Assembly: GCF_000264905.1 (NCBI RefSeq)
Contig: NW_006763147.1
Location: 644,302 to 708,301 of the forward strand
Length of the DNA: 64,000 bases
Reading direction: 5' to 3'
Source of the DNA: Stereum hirsutum FP-91666 SS1
Taxonomy: Eukaryota > Basidiomycota > Agaricomycetes > Russulales > Stereaceae
This document shows, piece by piece, positions 34,265 through 46,060 of this stretch. The notes under the pieces were generated by a model, which had not been told where the DNA came from, made no database searches, and saw nothing but the letters and a program-made list of their open reading frames with translations. Every line of letters begins with the position of its first letter. Position 1 is the first letter of the stretch. The position numbers were made by a program, and so were the translations under genes.

Positions 34265-35487
34265 ATGTCTCAATCTGACGATGAGCCTCTCTGCCTGGAC
34301 TCGATCTTTCCAGTAAGCACCGGTTTCCTCCTAGGCATTTCCAACCAGATTTCCATTCTTGACGCGATAAAACAACGCATGTTCACAATCTCTAATACAT
34401 TCAGGATTTTAGGAACCTGGCAGGCCCCCGTCACCCGATCCGACCACAGCAGTGTACAAGCGTACGCCCCGAGATCAGCCTGGCTTCAATGCCGGAACAT
34501 CATGGCAGACCATTAGTATCCGACTAGTCGGCAATCATCCCTTGTGGGGTCACTATCTGTGGGTGCACTGACTGTAAGATGGCCTTTACAACTACTTATG
34601 CACTCCCAGATGGAACGCTTCGCGGTCTTTTGCTTCATACCTTGATGCTCATCCAGAATTGTATCGTGATCGATGCGTTTTGGAACTTGGGGCAGGTGGC
34701 GGTTTACCCAGCATTGTCACGGCTCTCAACGGAGCTCGTAAAGTCAGTAGAAGACTAAATTGTCTGTTATCTTGTTCTAGTGACCTGACTGTCTTCTGTA
34801 TTCCTCAGGTAGTAGTCACGGATTACCCTGACGCTGCCTTGGTCGACAATTTGAGTTTCAACGTCAAGCAAAACGTACCGGAAGATATGATGCAGGCAGT
34901 AGACGTGAAGGCAAGTCGTTTCATAAACTCCATTGTTAGTGTTTGTTTATCCATTCATCGGTATTAGGGGTATATTTGGGGTCAAACAGTGGCACTGTTA
35001 CGCGAATCTATCACGAGATCGGATGAAGCTTCGTCGACTGGATTTGACCTGATTATCATGTCTGATCTCGTCTTCAATCACTCCCAAGTAAGAATTTTAT
35101 CCGTCTATATTTCTTTTGCGTCACGCTGTAGAAATAACGGTGAATGGGCTGGCCTTTTAGCACGACGCACTTCTTACCACCGCTGAAAGTACTCTGAGCA
35201 ACGTTTCGAGCGACGAGCACAAAGCCACTCTTCTTGTGTTCTACACACATCACCGTCCTCATCTTGCCCATCGTGACTTGGAGTTCTTCGAGAAGGCACG
35301 TCAAAGAGGTTGGATATGCGAGGAGATCGTAACGGAGAAATATCCTGTTCGTTTCCCTTGGGCACATCCCCTTTCTTATCTCCTATCCATCGTACTGACG
35401 AGGAACATTCAGCCAATGTTCCCGGAAGATTCGGGAGAGGAAGAAGTGAGGGCCACCGTACATGGATGGGCGTTGACCCGGGCATAA
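34265..35487 (+). CDS. EFM7: Protein N-terminal/lysine methyltransferase Efm7 (Nnt1)
   Basis: Seven-beta-strand SAM methyltransferase of the METTL21/Efm7 group. The yeast enzyme methylates the N-terminus and a nearby lysine of translation factor eEF1A. Exons: 34265-34312, 34413-34558, 34610-34742, 34809-34910, 34968-35087, 35161-35487; 291 aa. Visible motifs are LVGNHPLWGHYLW, the SAM-binding LELGAGGGLPSIVTAL, VVVTDYPDAALVDNLSFNV, GYIWG, and the post-II block DLIIMSDLVFNHSQ. The C-terminal YTHHRP..FFEKAR and VHGWAL complete the family. Intron 4 uses a GC donor (AAG|GCAAGT). The gene is cytosolic and intact, with a short first exon typical of the family. Confidence 0.92.
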
Positions 35488-35787
35488 TCTCGCCATCCAT
35501 GACGCAGAACATGATAGTATAGTTGTCCGAGACTCCGGGTCATGATCTACATAGGCACGTCCCTGCGTTATCATAGCTCAAAAAAACTCAAACACAGCGA
35601 CAAAAAGGGATTCCCGTCTATTATCAATTATTTGTTACGTTAGACGTGGACTCTTTCGGTCCGTGTTCAGGAAACCTTCGTTTCTAATCCATTGGTACAA
35701 TTGGCCTTCTAGGCTCTATGGAGTAATGGTGAGACAGTGGGCTGGACAGTGCATTTGCAGGGGGGGGGGAAGAAAAGGTCTTGGGCT

Positions 35788-36564
35788 TCATATCGCCTCC
35801 TCAGCCGTTCTTTCGATCGATACCATCTGTATATCTGCATCGGTTGGCCCCTCGTATCCCTAATGAGTAACAAGTCAACTCCAGAACCAAACCGAGAATG
35901 AGGTGGAGTTAGATACGTACCATCGGAACATCGGTCTCGTTCGATCCATGCGGTCGCTTGCCCGCTCTTTCCATGTCAGTATCCATGGTGCCGCCATAAT
36001 TCTCCTCTTCAAAACCGTCACGGTCATCCTCGGGGTCCCACTGTCCTAGATCAAGAAGAGCTCCTATGTTTCCCAAAACTCGATTGTGTTCAAAGGCGAT
36101 GCTGGGCAGATCCTCCGTCTTGGATGTTGTGTGACCCAGCTCTGCATGTCCGAATTGGCGGAGATTGAGGACCACATGGAAGACGAGCATGAATTTGGTA
36201 GTCTATGACGATGCTGAATCAATGACGGGGTCATTGGAGATTGATCAGTGGAGAACGTACACGACGAAATAGGGCGCCACGATGCTATCAAATGCGGTGT
36301 CGACTGTTGATAGCTAGAAAGGGATTTATGATCAGAGCAATGATATTTGGCTACCTGCGACACAGTGAAGAGCAACTCGGGAGGACGTATTTCGACACTC
36401 AAAGCAGGCAACGACATCTGTATACCCTCCAAAATTAGAACACATGGGAAGAGCAGACTGGGATCACTACTCACGATCTGAAACACAGTTTCTACAATAG
36501 CAACAAGGGCCAACACACTAGAAGAAAAGTTTAATTCGGGATCAACAGGTGACGATCTTCCCAT
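35788..36564 (-). CDS. Putative small membrane protein
   Basis: Five exons can be joined in phase (36564-36475, 36426-36355, 36313-36263, 36202-35921, 35859-35788; 188 aa). Hydrophobic stretches are VLALVAIVETVFQI and VAPYFVTTKFMLVFHVVLNL. The tail (LRQFGHAE..FEHNRVLGNIGALLDLG) resembles C-termini of basidiomycete multi-helix proteins. The 5' end is uncertain. Further N-terminal exons with more helices may exist upstream (a frame at 36885-36622 starts MFASYVLLVPRQYQYRP) but I could not join them in phase. Confidence 0.45.
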
Positions 36565-37075
36565 GTTAAAAACTGTTCGATGCGCAAAAAATAAAAAACA
36601 CCCTTGTTGACGTGGGCAAGATCAGTTTGGCAAAGTTTGCAAAATCCCATCATACACAGGGCAACTCACCGTCACGAAGGATGGGCTAGGTTGTAGTCGA
36701 GCGGCCGGAGAGATTGATTGGGGAAGGAATTTGAAGCTGAGAAACATGCGGGAGGTCACGGAGGGCTGAGGGTCACCTTGTCCGAGCTTCATTTGGAGTA
36801 TGACTATTGAATACCCCCAGATGCTTTTTTCGGAGGGACGGTACTGGTATTGTCGCGGGACTAGGAGTACGTAGGACGCGAACATGAAAACCTTGTGTAT
36901 AATATTGTAATCATGTCTTGTCGGTCAAATTCCCGACGTGTGTAAAATCTAATGTCATTCTCGATCCTCTCGACGTAAGTACACACATGCATTGGAATTG
37001 GGAAGGATTACTGTGAATATCCACGAGACCGACCGCCTCACAGATATATACTGACCACCAGGTTCAGATAGCCTC

Positions 37076-38734
37076 TCATTCTTCTGAATCCGAATCGTTT
37101 GGGCCAGTTATATCGTACCGCTCCGTGATCCCACTATCCGGCAACTTATTCACCACATCTTGTATAGAGTCCTTCTCGACGCGTATCATCAACATCCGAA
37201 GTCGTTGACCCCCACACGCCTCTCGATCCTGAAGCGCGTGCACAATATCATTCAGCGTGCTCGTAACGAAGTCGTCATGCTCCTCCAGGAGCACTCGAAG
37301 CGCAAGGTGTTGAAGTGATGGAAAGGGAGTTTTGCCACCCTGATGGCCAGTGACTGTGTGTTTCTGTACAAAGCGGACGGCAGTGTTTATGGCCGCGAAT
37401 CCGCTCAGCTGGAGATGAGTCAACTGAACCAACTGATCCAAAACAGGGAAGAGAGTCGATGGTTCATAAGGCAGGTTAGAGATATGAATGCACACGGTGA
37501 AGTGCTGTATGTGTCTGAGCTCTATCAACTCGAGAAGGGGCACAATTCGCTGAGTCACAGGGGGAGGAGTAATTGTACCCCGGTACATCCCATTCAGGAG
37601 TACAGCGCCAGGCTCTAGATGCGGGCCTTGCAACTCAGGGAATAGATGTCTGGTGTACTCGGAACCTGGTTCAATGAATGAGTTGCATTGAATCAACAAG
37701 CGTCCCATGTACTTAAGATGGTTTGGCCTTCTACCGTCCTGGAGTAGAAGGCCAACTCGAGGGAACAATGTCCTTCCTTGGCGTTGTCTGGCTTGGAGGA
37801 ATAGCTGTAATCCAATGATATATTCTGGGATTATGAGAAATTGTAGGTCTATGCATAGATCCGTGTGGAGTTTGGTCATGTAACCTAGATGCGCAACAGC
37901 CTTAAGCGCTCTACGCTGGGCGAACGTGAGAACCTTCAAATGCCGAAGAGTGACGGGTTGGGCAGTTGGTGTCGCATAGTCTACATTATCCATGAAGCTA
38001 TGGAGAGTGAATACTTCCAGGTTTGGAAAATGTCCGAGCAGGGCATGTATGTCGGCAGGAGAAGTTGGTGGGACAACCTTCGCCAATAATTCTGTCAGGT
38101 TGTCAAACGTCTGTACCTGCATGGTTGACAATATAACTTGAATGCGAGGGAGCCTGAGCCAGACCAGTCTCTTTGGGAGCTGTGATATAAACTGCTCGTT
38201 AACTATGCCATCACTGACCTGCCACTCTGTGAGGTTTGGGGGTAGTGCGGGGTTTGGGGGTAGGATATCATAATCAAACACCGAAAGGATATTCTCGGTG
38301 TTTGTCGAGAACGATCTAAGAAGTAGATCAAGCAACTGGCCGTCTTCTGCGCGGACAGTGACGTTTTGGATGCGATTCGCCCGGGATAAGACGCTACGGA
38401 AAGAGGGAAGCAGATCGGGAGCGTGCTTATGGCGGATGCGAAGAGGCATACTCTGAGAGTGCTCGAGCATGAAGTCTGTGAGAGAGGTATGTCGAGAACA
38501 GATGATCTCCGTCCACATTTGGGCGGACAAAAGAGCTATGTCGCGCCACCTCTTGCACACATGAATGATGCTCAGCCAAGTCCAATCGCGCACGGCGTCA
38601 TTCGAGTGGCTTGGTCGATGGAGTAGAAAAATCGCAAGCAAAATTTCGTTCACAAGCATGGAAATAGGCCCTTGATGTTGTTGGATCGTAGACTGTGCTG
38701 AAAAACGCTGAGTGTCGGGGGTGGAGAAAGTCAT
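37076..38734 (-). CDS. F-box protein
   Basis: Single-exon 552-aa protein. An F-box-like domain near the N-terminus (about 25-80: LVNEILLAIFLL.., WTWLSIIHVCKRWRDIALLS, WTEI) is followed by irregular leucine-rich repeats, the usual plan of expanded Agaricomycete F-box families. The F-box would bind Skp1 in an SCF ubiquitin ligase and the repeat part a substrate; the target is unknown. Start is the first ATG with an uninterrupted frame to the F-box. There is no signal peptide or membrane helix. Confidence 0.85.
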   Translation of the reverse strand: MTFSTPDTQRFSAQSTIQQHQGPISMLVNEILLAIFLLHRPSHSNDAVRDWTWLSIIHVCKRWRDIALLSAQMWTEIICSRHTSLTDFMLEHSQSMPLRIRHKHAPDLLPSFRSVLSRANRIQNVTVRAEDGQLLDLLLRSFSTNTENILSVFDYDILPPNPALPPNLTEWQVSDGIVNEQFISQLPKRLVWLRLPRIQVILSTMQVQTFDNLTELLAKVVPPTSPADIHALLGHFPNLEVFTLHSFMDNVDYATPTAQPVTLRHLKVLTFAQRRALKAVAHLGYMTKLHTDLCIDLQFLIIPEYIIGLQLFLQARQRQGRTLFPRVGLLLQDGRRPNHLKYMGRLLIQCNSFIEPGSEYTRHLFPELQGPHLEPGAVLLNGMYRGTITPPPVTQRIVPLLELIELRHIQHFTVCIHISNLPYEPSTLFPVLDQLVQLTHLQLSGFAAINTAVRFVQKHTVTGHQGGKTPFPSLQHLALRVLLEEHDDFVTSTLNDIVHALQDREACGGQRLRMLMIRVEKDSIQDVVNKLPDSGITERYDITGPNDSDSEE

Positions 38735-39043
38735 CCTGTCGACGTACTACCTTCGTCTGAATGTAAAGATAACCGTATTCAGAGAAATTTGCTCACCGTA
38801 TTGTGAAAAATTACACCCTGGGATGTAGTGTTAGAGACGATGGTGGTTGTAACGAAGGGATGCTCGACCTTTTGCGTCGGAGTTCTATGCAGACAAACGA
38901 AAGACACCCACGTGGCTTGCGTGTCCGCTTAGCGTGCCACCCGGAGCTCGCCGTCTGGAATACGTGGAGGCGCCACAGTGAACTCCAGTGACCAGTCTTC
39001 TTCCTCACTGACTAGACCAAGCTCCCGCTCTCCTTTCTTCAAA

Positions 39044-39763
39044 ATGTCAACAAACACGATGGACCCAAGCGTTGACGCGCAGAGGTGAGTTCTTTCTACA
39101 TTAAATTTCCACCTAAACATACTCCTGACATCGACCGTCTCGCAAATGCTGCATCCCTTGGTACATCCCTGTCGACTATACGTGATACTAAACGAAATGA
39201 AGCGTTGTGATGTATGGAGTCATAGCAGGGACTTTTGGGCTGGCCGGGTGGTTGGTGTGGAAGCGATGGTTTGAAGGACCGCTTACAGGAGTGAGCGAAC
39301 CGTTTTATGCAAGGAACACGTTATGCTCATGTTGTACGGTGTTGGTAGCGTGGTCGAAACGCACCTGGGTTCCAGACTAATGTCCAGAAGGCTTGGGTAC
39401 CGTGAGTTTCTAATATTCCATCTCAACTCTACAGACCATCATAAAACGCACAACCTTACGTCGTACCGCTCTTGCAGGAACCCCAACGCCGGTAAACCTA
39501 TCCGCGGTGACATTATCGAACGAGACGACCGCCACCTCTACCAATCCGGAACAACATCCATCTCCTATTCCAACACCTCTTCTTCTACACCTTCACCCGC
39601 CACAAACGCGTCGAAATCGTACGACGATGACTGGATACCTTCGTCTCATAAGAAAGCGACGAAGGGCTCGAAGGCGGTGGATTCGGGTGCTGATACGGAG
39701 ACGGGTGGGGAAAGTGAGGGGCCGGGAGCAGGGAAGACGAAGAGGAGGAAGGGGAGGCGGTGA
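39044..39763 (+). CDS. Small single-pass membrane protein, unknown
   Basis: Four exons (39044-39084, 39203-39290, 39376-39401, 39478-39763) give 146 aa with closed phases. A short N-terminus leads into one membrane helix (VVMYGVIAGTFGLAGWLVW, about 15-33). A conserved-looking segment (NVQKAWVPNPNAGKPIRG, then DIIERDDRHLYQSG) follows, and then a Ser-rich, lysine-ending tail (KTKRRKGRR). I do not recognise the family. One exon is only 26 nt. Confidence 0.65.
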
Positions 39764-40286
39764 TTTCTTTTGTGTCGTGAATGTTTGTGTATTGGTGTGT
39801 ATCTATTGTGAATGTGATTTATTGTCCATGGGTAGCCTCCACTATTGCTTGTCCAATATTATTGACCCCGTCCTCCTTCGACTTCGCTGTCATCCTACTA
39901 GCGGCGCTCCAAGCACTGTTGAGTGATTGTACTTACCGTTGAGAACATGTAAGAACGGGGCCCGGTCGATACCTCATCTTTCCTGACAATGCTTGATCCG
40001 GTACCGGACTTTCTTCCAGGCTGACTGCGTAGATACAGTATATAATTTGCTACATCACTGTAGAGCGTGCTTCACGGGGAGTACTTGTCTGCTCGTAGCG
40101 TGTGGCCGCCCGCCTTTGTGTGGCGTCGCCGACCGGGCAAAGCACCGGAACGAGGCCCGACGGCTTAGCCGCGTAAGCGAGATTTGACAGCTTCGAAGCA
40201 GGAATATTCAACTGCAGCCTGCTCCTAGCGCTGAAAGTCCAAATATATGGGGTGCGTTCAGATCATGGATATTAGCATCCGCATCC

Positions 40287-43200
40287 TTGACAGCCTACCA
40301 CCACGACCACCACATCCTAATGGCCGACACAGCGCGTCCGCCGGGCTCGTCGACGAACTCGAACGTTGGAGATGAGAAGCACGCACAGGCCACAGCGGAG
40401 AGACTTCAAGATGGTTCAGGCGCCACACCGAACGCAGGTACTGCTGCAGAGGGACCCTCTAGTGAAAGAACCAAGCCGGCGTTGAAACCAGGCACGTCGA
40501 ACGGTGGTCCTGGTCTTTCGAAATATGTGCCGTCTTGGGTGGCAGCGAATGTGAATAATCCGGCGTCATGGAAGATACTATTTCGATGCTGGCTCGCGTC
40601 TTGGGCTGCGTTCATCCTTATACTCCCGACGAAGAATCTGACGGTGCTTGGAAATGCGTACGTTCACTCTTCAAATACCGTGTTATTATGTCTAACTGAT
40701 GCAGACGTTATAATGGCGGCGCTCAGTGCGTTTTTCACCGTTCTGTGCTCATTCTTCATGCCACCCAATCTACCCATCCAAACCTTCTTATTCGTGAGTT
40801 TTCACAGACTTATTTTAATTCACGCCGGTTAGAGTGCCATATGACCGGCAATTGTTGCGCTTTGAAACGGCTCCTATGTCGTGCAAGCGAACTTTGAAAT
40901 TGTCGGTATGACGTAATGCGACGGTCTTTAAACAGTGGCATCTCGTTCATTGTAACACATACCGCTACCCTCACGAACAATTGCTCACTCATATCCTGGT
41001 TTTTATGGCAGGCTATGTCGACCATGGTCATCGGCGTCTGCCTAGGATGGGCGTTCGGAGCAGCTGGTATGGCGGCCGCGCTTGCGGCACGCAGCCAGAC
41101 TCTCCTTGCTGCAGCCATCCAGAAGACCGAAGCGAGGTCAGTCCCGTGTTCCATATGAAGCTTTGAAGCGCTGCCTTAGGATTTTTCCTAACATTTTAAT
41201 TTCGATCATAGTGCCGCGACCGCGACGAACCCAGATGCCGTATTTCAAGTCGCCGTTTTCGAGGGTGTATTCTTGGACACGCGGTGAGCATCTGCCTCTC
41301 AATATTTTGCCCTCAAGTATATTATTTTCAATGCGTTACTGATTTTATTGGTGGGTTTTGGTTGTTGGTGATAGATCGTCGGTGGTCATGGGCGTCTTCC
41401 TTGGCGTCGGAACCTTCCTCTTCGCACTCATACGCGCCTACAAACCTCAGTTCACTCTGATGAGCGTCTTCGGAACTATCGCTATCGATATATTTTGTGT
41501 GGGTCCCCTCCTTTTAGTATATCTACATCCTATCAGCATCTATATCTAACGCCTGGGTTGGTGTTTCATACGAAAACACAGACTATCGGACCTCTTTTCC
41601 CGACAGGCTACTACACCATCCCAGAGATCATTCTCCTACCAGTCGCGCAATATATGGCCATCGCCGTCTTCCTCATCATCTTCGTCTTCCCCGAGACGAT
41701 GAGCCATGCGTATTTGAAGACCGCGGTGAGCATACTGGGGATTGTGCAGACGATATTGGTCTTGCAGGATGAAGGTCAGTGAAACCTTGTGGGAGTTCTT
41801 GTAGTAAATTCTTGTCCTCGTTTCCTGATGGTTGTTTTATGGCTTGAAGTATTGTCGTCGGACCCGCGCGATATTGATATGGAGTCTGCGTTGGTGATGA
41901 AGTTAAGAGGTCTGCGCGAGGGGATGGTCAGGCTTTATTCTTCCTGTACGTTCCTTCCCCCCTTTGTATTTTTACCACTAAGTAACTTACTAAACATACG
42001 TTCGACCATGATTTGTCGGATAACAGTGGGCCAGCGATTCAAGTTGATCAACAGCGAATTCAGCTACGGTCGCTGGCACAGCACAGACGTCCAGGACCTC
42101 GAACAACCACTCCTCGGAATCGTCGCTCGAATCAGTACGTCACACATTTCTCACCTCACGTCCAAGCTGTCTTTATCCTGACTGCTCCTCTTTTCACCTG
42201 TAGACGGTCTCATGAGTTTCGTCCGCTACATCGGCCGCAAATCTCACTTCTTCAACGAGATGTCCGCAACTTCTCGAGACGACACGTCAACGCTCCACGG
42301 ATCCTCACACTCCCATTCTCAAGGTCAGTCCTGATCTCACACCTACTCTTGTTCACCTTCAGGCGACTCATACGCCCGACCTTCCATGGCTTATGCACAG
42401 GTGACTCGTACCTCCTCCGTCAACTCTATGACCGCTCCACCGCCGCCGAAGAAAAATTCCACGTCCGCCTCTCCGACGTCTTACCCTCCGTCCGGTCCGC
42501 CACCGCCGACCTGCGAGAAGGCTGCGCCGGAGCTGTAGGTAGCACCAAGGACATGCTGGAGTTCATTAACAAGACGAGATGGAAGGGCGAGTCGAAGAAG
42601 GGCGATGAGGGAAATGAGGGGCTTGCGAGGAGGGAGAAGGAGTTGGATGAGTGGGCGGAGAAGTTGAGGGGGGCGTTGGAGGATTTTAAGGAGAGGAGGA
42701 GGTTGGAGCTTGTGGAGCCTTATTCGGAGCTGATTGAGTCGCAGGGACAAGGACAGTCGGTCCCGGCCGTAGCCCCCGCCACTGTCACTGCCGACGACGG
42801 CGAAGATGATCCCGCTGTGGATATGAAGAAATCGTTCCTTCCCCTCCGCGGTCTCTTCGTCAGCTACGTCTTCGGAGCGTCCTTGATCGCCGTCGCGGAT
42901 GTCATATTAGTGCTCGTAGACTTGGTGAGGTCCAAAGTGGCGAAGAGGAGGAGGAATAGGCTGTGGGCCCCGAAGGGACTCAGGGCACTCGCGAATGCGG
43001 TGGTGTTTGGGAGAAGTGGGGAGCAACTTGCGGAGACGCTTGGGGAGGAGGATGCGAGGGATACAAAAGAAAAGGGAGACGGCATCGATGAAGACGACGA
43101 GGCTTACGGTGAGTCCTGATCTGTGCTTTCATCAGCTGCGTGTTGTTGAGATGCGGGACGGGCCTGGCGGATTTGGTTGTGCTGGTTTTTTTTTAGCGAA

Positions 43201-45338
43201 GGACCCGGACAGTAAACCGCCGCAGAACGGGTTCCAGAGGGTTATGAACGCTTTCCATGGGGTATACGAGTGGACCGGGACGGCTGAGTTTTTGGTGAGT
43301 CTGTCTGCATATAAATTAACCTCCGAAGTCCGTAGCTGATAAAATTTACGGTCAGTTCTGCTTCAGGTATACGCTGCTCTCTGTAGTGCTGTACCTTCCT
43401 GCTGTCTTCCCGAAGAGCGCTGGTAAGTTCATGTCAATGTTACTTTGTTATCATTGTTTAAACTTCTGATCGTGGAATGATGGCGTTCAGAGTTTTACTA
43501 TGCCCAGAAGGGACTATGGTATGTAATCGTCGACCGTCCCGACGTGGTTTAGCTAGACGTGTACCTAACCTTGTATTGTCTTAGGGCGCTCATCATGGCA
43601 CAAACGACGCTGAACATCTACGCCGGCGACCAAATCTACAAGTAAGCAGGTTTCCTCCAATCCTTCGTACACACCATACTCCAACCGACTGACCCTTTCA
43701 TAGCTACGTTATTCGTCTCCTGGGCACATTTGTCGGTTTAATCGTCGGTCTGTTGATCTGGTATATAGGTACGTAGACTTCCGTCCCTACGTTTGCCTAG
43801 TGACTTGCACATATGACGCACGTGGCTTATGATTACTGCAGGGAATGCGAAGAGTAATGGTAGTGCCTATGGGAGTGCGGCTTCAATGGCCGTATTCCTC
43901 GTTCCTCTGGTCTTTGTTCGACTTTATGCGCCGGTGCAATATTTACCTGGTGTCATCATTATGAATGTACGTCCGCGCCGACTTTAGCTTTCATGGAATT
44001 TAAACGACCGAGAGACTGACTTGAACCGCGGTTGTTTTCTTATAGGCTACCGTTGTCCTCATCGTCGGATATTCCTGGATCGATGGACACTTGGCCGTGT
44101 TCGATCCACCGGGAATCGGCTGGCCAATCGCATGGAGAAGATGGGTGCTCGTCGTCATCGGTATGAACTTTCATCCTTCCTATACCTTCTCTTGTTGCAT
44201 TCCTTAGGTCCGAGCCATTGGCGCTAACATCAATATGCGAACAGGTTCGGCCGCCTCCTTCATTATCATGATGCTCCCACCCAAGTCAGGTCGCAAGGTC
44301 GTCCGCCTTCGGAACGCGGCTACCATCAATAAACTCGCGCAAACTTATACGTTCCTCATGTCTGCATGGATTCGAACTGATTTTGAACGAACGGAGCAAG
44401 ATCGACGCGAGGAGAATCCCATATCAGAAGACGCCATAGCCGAAGGACAAGATCCCGCGAATGAAAAGCAGCTGAACAATACTGGTGGCAGCTCAATGCA
44501 CAGCAAAGGACTCGACCCCAGGAAGTTCCCGAATCAGTGGAAAGAACCATTCAGGCAAAAAATGGTCTCGGTTATAAGTCAGTTGCAGGGGGTGTTGCAA
44601 CAGACGGAAATGGCGAGGTGGGAGGGAAATTTGAGGGGGCATTGGCCGCATAAGGACTATGTCCGGTTGGCGCAGGTACAGCTTGAGATGACGGCGTGTA
44701 TGTCGCAGGTGAGCCTACTTTCCCTATCCCAACCTTTTACGGCTGGTTCAATGGGTGTAATCCCAATATTTACATTTGCTTCGCCTGCATCCCAGCTCGC
44801 CGGTGCTCTCTGGAAAATGGACGACGAATGGCGCGTTTCGCTGCTGCATCACACCAACGTCCTCAATCCGAACTTCATCCAAGACGTTCTCACCACCTTC
44901 TCGCTAGTCTCGCAATCCCTCCGCACCGGCGAACCGATTCATACCGTCCTACCACAGAACATACTCGAGCGGCTCGTCTACCATTACACGCCTGTGTATC
45001 TCAGCGCAATCCACTCTGGTGGCAAGAATGCCGGCGAAGGGGTGAACCCTCCAAGGGGAGGAATAAGGCAGATAGATTCGAGCGTATTCAAGAGTTTGGA
45101 TTATATGTATTATTCGGCGGCGATCGTGGCGGTGTTTCAGATACTTGAGGTGCGTTTTTTTTACTCTCGTGAAAATTTGTGAATGTTCGGGCTGATGGGA
45201 CGAGGTTATGCTTAGTGCGTCGATGAGCTGCACAGTATTACTAGGAGGCTCTGTGGAGAGGTTCCATTCGTAGGGTTCCATGAGTGGCGAGGTACCCATC
45301 AGCGAGCTCATGATCCTACAGCCGCACGGTCGTCATGA
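40287..45338 (+). CDS. ArAE/BRE4-like multi-spanning transporter
   Basis: Large membrane protein of the fungal aromatic-acid exporter/BRE4-type family (ER transporter 6TM N-terminal domain plus FUSC-like half and C-terminal DUF2421-type region). Twenty exons close to 1159 aa: 40287-40657, 40727-40793, 41012-41136, 41212-41283, 41375-41498, 41582-41774, 41850-41945, 42027-42134, 42204-42323, 42401-43108, 43197-43294, 43356-43422, 43491-43518, 43585-43641, 43704-43768, 43842-43966, 44046-44160, 44245-44708, 44796-45149, 45216-45338. The first membrane block contains WLASWAAFILILPT, FFTVLCSFFMPPNLPIQTF and GVFLGVGTFLFALIRAY. A long cytosolic helical linker (about 42.4-42.8 kb) precedes the second block (FVGLIVGLLIWYIGN, MAVFLVPLVFVRLYAP). 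The C-terminal soluble part starts at about 44.3 kb. A second in-frame ATG at 40320 could be the true start. Substrate unknown. Confidence 0.88.
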
Positions 45339-46060
45339 ACGTACTGCTGCGCCTTTACAGCCTCGACTCACACATCTAATCTATTTATATGGCATATTTT
45401 CACAAGTTTGCTTCAGCTGGATGATGGGGCAAATACCACTTCACCATCTCTGGCCATGTCGTAGCGAAAACGAAGAGGTAAGTCAATCCAATGGGCCACA
45501 TTCGATGGCGCCAGTGGCACTGAATGGGGATATTTTCCCCGGATCGGCCCGACGCCGGCTATCTACGTTCATCAAGCGGATGCACGCTGTAGGGCCACAT
45601 TTTCCTTTTCTCAACTCTTCTTCTGATAAGTTTAGCGATGCAGTTGGTCCGTGCATCATGTCATCAACTTGGTCAGGACCGCCGATATGACTCCCACGTC
45701 ACAATTATTTGCTTCCCACCACCACAGCGATACCTCTTCCCCCAATCCTTTTTTCCGAGTCGTGCGAGCCGTCTCTCGCGTATAACAAAGTCTAAATCAC
45801 CAAATACCACTCGTTGCATCCTAAATACAGAGCTCTCTGGGTTCTGGGGTCTATCTCGTCATTTGTTCCTACTAGCGCCGTCTGGTTACCTCCCGACATA
45901 CATTCCTCGAGGAGGGTTTTTCTTTTCTCTTCCGCTACTCGTAAGTATTCAAGTAACAATCCTCCATACCTCTGACTGATATGTTTTGCATAGTATTCTT
46001 CTTTTGCGACGCAGTTGATCACATGATGGGCCCGGCTCGATCTCAACGCAACACCGCGAG
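45339..46060. other. Intergenic region
   Basis: No supported coding sequence. It separates the transporter from the F-box gene on the same strand. Confidence 0.5.

Noticed and set aside
42324..42400. Alternative acceptor (CAG|GCGACTCATACGCCC) at about 42,362 in the ArAE-like transporter
   Set aside because: Using it shifts the frame relative to the long open exon that follows; the acceptor before 42401 keeps GDSYLLRQLYDR in frame.
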